Assembly: GCF_001619985.1 (NCBI RefSeq)
Contig: NW_017264202.1
Coordinates: 744,001-808,000 of the forward strand
DNA length: 64,000 nt
Reading direction: 5' to 3'
Source: Xylona heveae TC161
Lineage: Eukaryota; Ascomycota; Xylonomycetes; Xylonales; Xylonaceae
Shown here piece by piece: positions 59,581 through 64,000 of the stretch (the first letter of the stretch is position 1; each line of letters starts with the position of its first letter). Both the position numbers and the translations under genes were made by a program. The notes below the pieces were generated by a model. It did no database searches. It was not told the DNA's origin and saw nothing but the letters and a program-made list of their open reading frames with translations.

Positions 59581-61093
59581 TCACCCTGCGATGAGGACCC
59601 ATAGAAGGAAAACTAGAGGGTGGATATGATTAGCTTTCGCACATGAATATATCACTGACAGTCAAGGCAACTTGGATAATAGGATGGACGAAGGAACGAA
59701 GGAGGGGGAAGAGGACATACAGATCATTAATACACCAAACATTTTTGCAACGAGCCATCGATTGCCAGAGACACGACTCCAGTACTAGAACGTGTAATGT
59801 TAGTATTGATTTCCCGCAGCAGATGGGTTATACCAGAAGGGAGCATGTGTGGAAACGCACCTTCATGAGTTCTCGCTGCGCCCCTTGCACATTGTCGACA
59901 ACGTCTTCAGTGTTGGCGTCTAGATAGGTTAGCTGGATTTCATTTCACACAATCTCTGAGGTAGGTGGCTTAATATACCTATTCGTTGAATCATTTCGCT
60001 CTAAATGTAACAATTAGCATTAAGATCGAATTTTATAGATGCCTTGTGCGGCTGGACGGGTTGAATTACCTGCTCGGACACCATTCCGGCAAGCTGGCCG
60101 AAAATGCTTCCTAGTTCATTTATTGTCCGCTCGATTGCTTCTATTGCCTCCCCACGAGCATTAATGTAGCTGTTTGTCGGTTGCGCTTCCTCCATCATCA
60201 ATAATTGCTGGTCGGACTGTGGTCCGCTGCGCGACAGGGCAGAAACTGATGAAGGTTCTAGGGTCAAAAGATCCGGGTTTGACCCGGTGTACGGCGACTG
60301 TGGTGTTCGGCTTCGCCCTGGCGTGTTGTAAAGTGGAGAATCGCTTCGGTGAGGGTCGAACGCGGCTGCTTGTGAATGCGAAGAGACCGAGGATACAAAG
60401 TTTTCCGTCCGAGAGCGTGAGGCTTGAATGTTCTTTGTCCGAACCTCAAGCACATCCTTGAAGTTTACGGACACATCTGCAAGCTTACCCTGCAATAAGA
60501 CGACGACCTGTGCTATGTCAGAATCAATTTTTGAGGATGTATGTAACATTGGAAACGCACATTCTTATTGTGTTCGCCCTCCTGATCAGCGCCTCCATGT
60601 CGAAGGGACTGAGGGTGTTGTGACTTTGAGAGCGCTTGGAGGGAAGAGATTTGTTGATTGAGCGAAGAGAGGTCTTGTTTTATTATGTAGGTTAATTCAG
60701 CAATCTCGACAGGCCTGTCGTCAAACAACGTCTTTCGCTTTGCCACTAATGAATCAAATTAGCTCATTGCTACATGCATAACAGTTCTCCCAGACTCCCG
60801 ATATCCGATTTTGTTGTAGTACTGGAGTCTTCAGACATACATTGTGCTAATCTTTCCAGTTTCGCCATGGTTCCAGTGATCCCTCGACCAATTTCAGCTG
60901 CTCTTCTAGCAAATTCCGACCTTGAGCCCCGTTTTACGCCTCCGGTCGGTGAGCCATTTGCTTCCCGTCGTTGAGAGTCCGAGAGGAGGGATTGTCGTTG
61001 TGGCCCGAATCTTGACGAGGTCTGACGCTTCTGAGCCTGGGTCAGAATGGACCGGAACTCACTCGTCCGGTCTTGTATTGATACGCTCGCCAT
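59581..61093 (-). CDS. sed5: Sed5/syntaxin-5 Golgi Qa-SNARE
   Basis: Qa-SNARE of the cis-Golgi acting in ER-to-Golgi and intra-Golgi fusion. Seven exons (61093-60841, 60745-60561, 60507-60070, 60000-59979, 59919-59861, 59784-59721, 59612-59581) give 350 residues. The N-terminus MASVSIQDRTSEFRSILTQA is the Sly1/Sec17-type binding peptide, followed by the three-helix Habc domain (RPVEIAELTYIIKQDLSSLN; VVLLQGKLADVSVNFKDVLE). The SNARE motif runs from EAIEAIERTINELGSIFGQL through MVSEQSEMIQRIDANTED to VDNVQGAQRELMK, with the zero-layer Gln in SEQ. The membrane anchor GNRWLVAKMFGVLMIFFLLWVLIAG exists only if a final 32-nt exon is spliced on; reading through instead would give an unanchored protein. 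Exons of 22 and 32 nt are unusually short. Confidence 0.95.
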
Positions 61094-62136
61094 GATTATT
61101 CGTCGAGAACTGTCAGACGGGTTGAGGCGAAGAAGTTGGTGTTGGAGAGTGACGATTGTGTATAAATCCGTTTGCGGACTCGAATAGGGATGAGATGCTG
61201 TGAGCGATATATGATATCAGGGTTAAATGGTAGCTAGAATGTTGAGACACAGTAGAGGCCCTTGCAGAGTAAATCCCACTGTGAAAGCAGGGGTGGGTTG
61301 AAATCAACGTAAGTGTATGACTGTCGCAGGAATAGGTCGTTGGATGTCAAGTTGGCTTAGTTAGAGCATCCAGGTTGCGCCGATGGCAGATGAGGCGAGA
61401 TGGCCAGAGCGGATGTTGCCGCCCCCAACTCTTGATTGATTGATTAAGATAAGAGATAATCAATCACAATCAACCAATTAATCGCAGTGAGACATGAGAA
61501 ATAAAATTGAAACAACAAGACAAAGCATTTGACAAGCTAATGATATTAAGAATGAATGTCCCTTGGTGGAAATCTCTGAAGAACAAAGACCTTACGGTAC
61601 AATGTGATATTTACATGACCCGCTTACGATGATCATAATACTGGCACGTGACGCGGCTTCTTGCCTCGGAAAGGGGAAATTCGGAAACCCAATCATTTCA
61701 AAACTTGAAACGGTCTCCCAAATGACGCGTGGATGGACTACGGAATAGGGAGGACAAATAAGTTTTGGGAGTGATTTGTTGTCATTACTCTTATTAGCAT
61801 CGTGAGGGCTGTGCTTGGCCTACTGTCAGCAATTCAGCATTCCTCCAATATCTACAATCTGGCTTATCGGTCTGTATTGGGTTTGTCCGACTGCCCTCGC
61901 ATACCAAACACGCGCTTGAGTTCGCTGCTCTCAGCTTCATGACGACAACGCGTCTTTCAACAGTCTTGGTATACACACGGCTATCCCTTGAATTTGCGAG
62001 AACCCCGCAATGATATTTTTGTCTCCTTCAGCAATCACAAGATTAGTGGATTCAGAAGCCTGTCCACGCCGAAGGCCATTTTACGCTTTTGTCGACCTGT
62101 GAGCGGTCTGCCCTCAGGGGTCCCCGCTCCCTCATC
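61094..62136. other. divergent promoter region, 1.0 kb
   Basis: It separates Sed5 (minus) from the next gene (plus). A CACGTG word lies at 61645-61650, and clustered ATTGATTGATTG/CAATCAATCA words at 61430-61480. No gene seen. Confidence 0.5.
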
Positions 62137-64000
62137 ATGTCGAAACCATATCAACACACCTTTGAATCTATCCAATCTCCCTTGTGAGTGTAGACAACAT
62201 TGTCATTACTTTATCTTGTCTCTAACCATCTGCCTGTGATAGGAGCGGCCCTGGCGGCTACTCGAATCCCGCTTCTCCTGTCGGCGGCCAACCGCCCTCC
62301 TTCAAAACAAACCTCAATCGTGCCAAAACAAAGAAATGGGTAGAAGCGAAAGGATACTCCTACGATGGAGATGATTGGGGTGAAGTCGATGAATATGACG
62401 AATACGGTGGTTATGACGAGCCACAACCGCCTGCAGTACCTGCTGTTCCTGCTATGCCACCCCTACCAAAGCAACCTACAGGACTCAGACAAAAGGGCCA
62501 GAGTGCTGCAAGCCCACGCTCGAGTCCCCAAACTGAACAAACTGGGGTTTTCTCTCCTCCTGCCAAACAGGGCTCCTCACCGTCTATTGGTCACCAACAA
62601 CATTACAATGGCCCCTCCGCCGTAGCTTCATCAGGGTCGTCGGCTGTCCCACGGGGTGTTTCCCCAGGCCGCCCAAGGGCCAATTCTTTCGAGCAGGGGG
62701 ACGATGCGGTGGCCATGCCCTCCGCTCTTGCGGAGCCGGGAGGAGCTTGGGGCCAGGTCTCGTCCAATGAAGATCAATCACACATCCCGATTCGTACGTC
62801 CGCTACAGGCTCGCCCGTTTCTCATTCCCCCACTCTGCACCCATGGGCCAGTGGCGAAGCACATGCGCCCCAAGCAGAGCAAAAGCCACCCCCTCTTCGG
62901 ATCGAGACGCAATCTGTTGCTGCGGGTGCTCCTCCGCAACCACCTACTGTATCGCCAAAGTATGCAACGTATTCTCCGTCCCCATCAGCTGGAAGTCATC
63001 GAGCTGTTTCCGATACTGACAGGAGACACCCCTCTGGTCCCGCGAGTCGGAGGCAATCCGTTGACAGCAATGCACCGTCTGTCGAATTACAGAGTCGGCG
63101 TGATTTCTCGCCTTCCGTTGCCCCTCAACGTAATCCCAGCGCCTCCAACTCCCCGAATCCAAATGAGTTTCGCTTTCCGCCTCGCAAGAGTAGCTTGAGT
63201 CAGAGGACAGCTTCATGGAACCGGACACCGCGTCCTTATGAAGATGTCTCTCAAGCTTTCCCGCAGTCTCCAGGCTCCGAAACATTGCAATCTCCTATAT
63301 CCGATCAAGGCGGATTCAGTACAACAAAAGCAACGACGTTTGTCCGACCGGCTGATATCTACAAACGAATTGAAGCTGAGCGAGAGAGGGAAAGGCGCTC
63401 TTTGGATTCTGGCAGACCGAGCCTGGACTCCGTTCGAAGCCGCTCCAGTGAACCTGAAAGGGTCACAAGCCCGCCACTAAGGGAACGCTTGAGCTCCGAA
63501 AGTCTTGGTCGATCTATCAGGGGACGCTCAAGTTTTGATGGAACGGGCGACCTTGAGTCTAACCGTAGACTGAAGCCAATGCTCGATCCCGTAAAGGAGA
63601 GAAAAAGCGAATATGGCTTTGAAGGATTTTCATATGAGGCCGCAAAAGCGGCTGAAGAGCAGTCCAAAAACCCGGTTGATGCCTCATCTAAAGCAGGCCA
63701 ACGAGACTCGAGGCCAATTCTTCCTGACCTTAACCGCATCTCTGCCTTTGGAGATTCTCTTTTCGGACCTACTCTTGCCTCTTCAGATTTCCTCTCCGGT
63801 CCAGAAGGGCAACCTCCCGAGGCCATTGCTGGACCTACTGTCACCGAACCTGTCCGCGATGTGGCTAATGAAAAGACTCTTGAGCACCAACCTTCTCTGG
63901 GATTTCGGTCAGTGGTGAATCAAGCTTTCGACAGGAAAGATGACAAATCTGTCCCGCCAACTCCGTCCTCTACGGATCGCTCAGATATTCGAAGTGGTAG
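62137..64000 (+). CDS. disordered Ser/Pro-rich fungal protein, 3' end outside window
   Basis: The gene starts MSKPYQHTFESIQSPL in an exon at 62137-62183. A GTGAGT intron of 59 bp follows, then an exon open from 62243 to the window end, so at least 600 residues are encoded. After the splice the protein reads LSGPGGYSNPASPVGGQPPS, then KTNLNRAKTKKWVEAKGYSY followed by DGDDWGEVDEYDEYGGYDEP. This short Lys/Trp plus acidic block is the only conserved-looking segment. Beyond it the sequence is Ser/Pro/Arg-rich with many SP sites, and includes charged helices such as RPADIYKRIEAERERERRS and FSYEAAKAAEEQSKN. I have seen similar N-termini in filamentous fungi but know of no function. The acidic block and many phospho-sites would suit a signalling or trafficking scaffold. 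Direct evidence is lacking. Confidence 0.75.

Overview
This is a 64 kb window of filamentous ascomycete nuclear DNA. It most resembles Eurotiomycetes (Aspergillus/Penicillium relatives). The evidence is many short GT-AG introns of about 45-100 bp, single-gene transcription units on both strands, and ascomycete-type proteins: a CipC stress protein, fructosyl-amine oxidase, Zn2Cys6 regulator, QDE-1-like RNA-dependent RNA polymerase and calcineurin A. Species cannot be named from the sequence. Exon structures were built by hand from splice signals. For every complete spliced gene the exon lengths sum to a multiple of three and give the protein lengths quoted.

Layout. 1-5 kb is gene-poor and AT-rich. 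It holds a decayed Tc1-type DNA transposon with its TA target duplication and terminal inverted repeats still visible, and a phosphotransferase-like gene broken by one stop codon. 5-13 kb carries a four-exon RNA-dependent RNA polymerase and a sorbose/mannitol-type short-chain dehydrogenase. 15-24 kb has a large disordered single-pass membrane protein, a secreted CDP-diacylglycerol-pyrophosphatase-like protein, a pICln/Lot5 homologue and a small conserved unknown. 24-39 kb is mostly housekeeping: calcineurin A, cysteinyl-tRNA synthetase with two start codons, a Mmc1-like mitochondrial protein, a multispanning membrane protein with a doubtful reading frame, tRNA-Glu (with intron), tRNA-Ala and Trm61. 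38-46 kb has a divergent pair of secreted phospho-ester hydrolases, an alpha/beta hydrolase lacking its catalytic residues, and CipC. 46-59 kb has a SYG1/XPR1-type SPX-EXS protein, then an amadoriase, a Zn2Cys6 regulator and an MFS transporter lying side by side. 59-64 kb has the Golgi syntaxin Sed5 and the start of a disordered protein that runs off the window.

How the genes relate. Most are unrelated single units. Three groupings deserve attention: the amadoriase/regulator/transporter trio as a possible Amadori-product catabolic module; the divergent phosphodiesterase and acid phosphatase pair as a possible phosphate-scavenging pair; and the nearness of an RNA-silencing polymerase to a transposon fossil whose stop codons all look like C-to-T changes, as left by repeat-induced point mutation. 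No convincing unknown multi-gene defence or mobile system was found.
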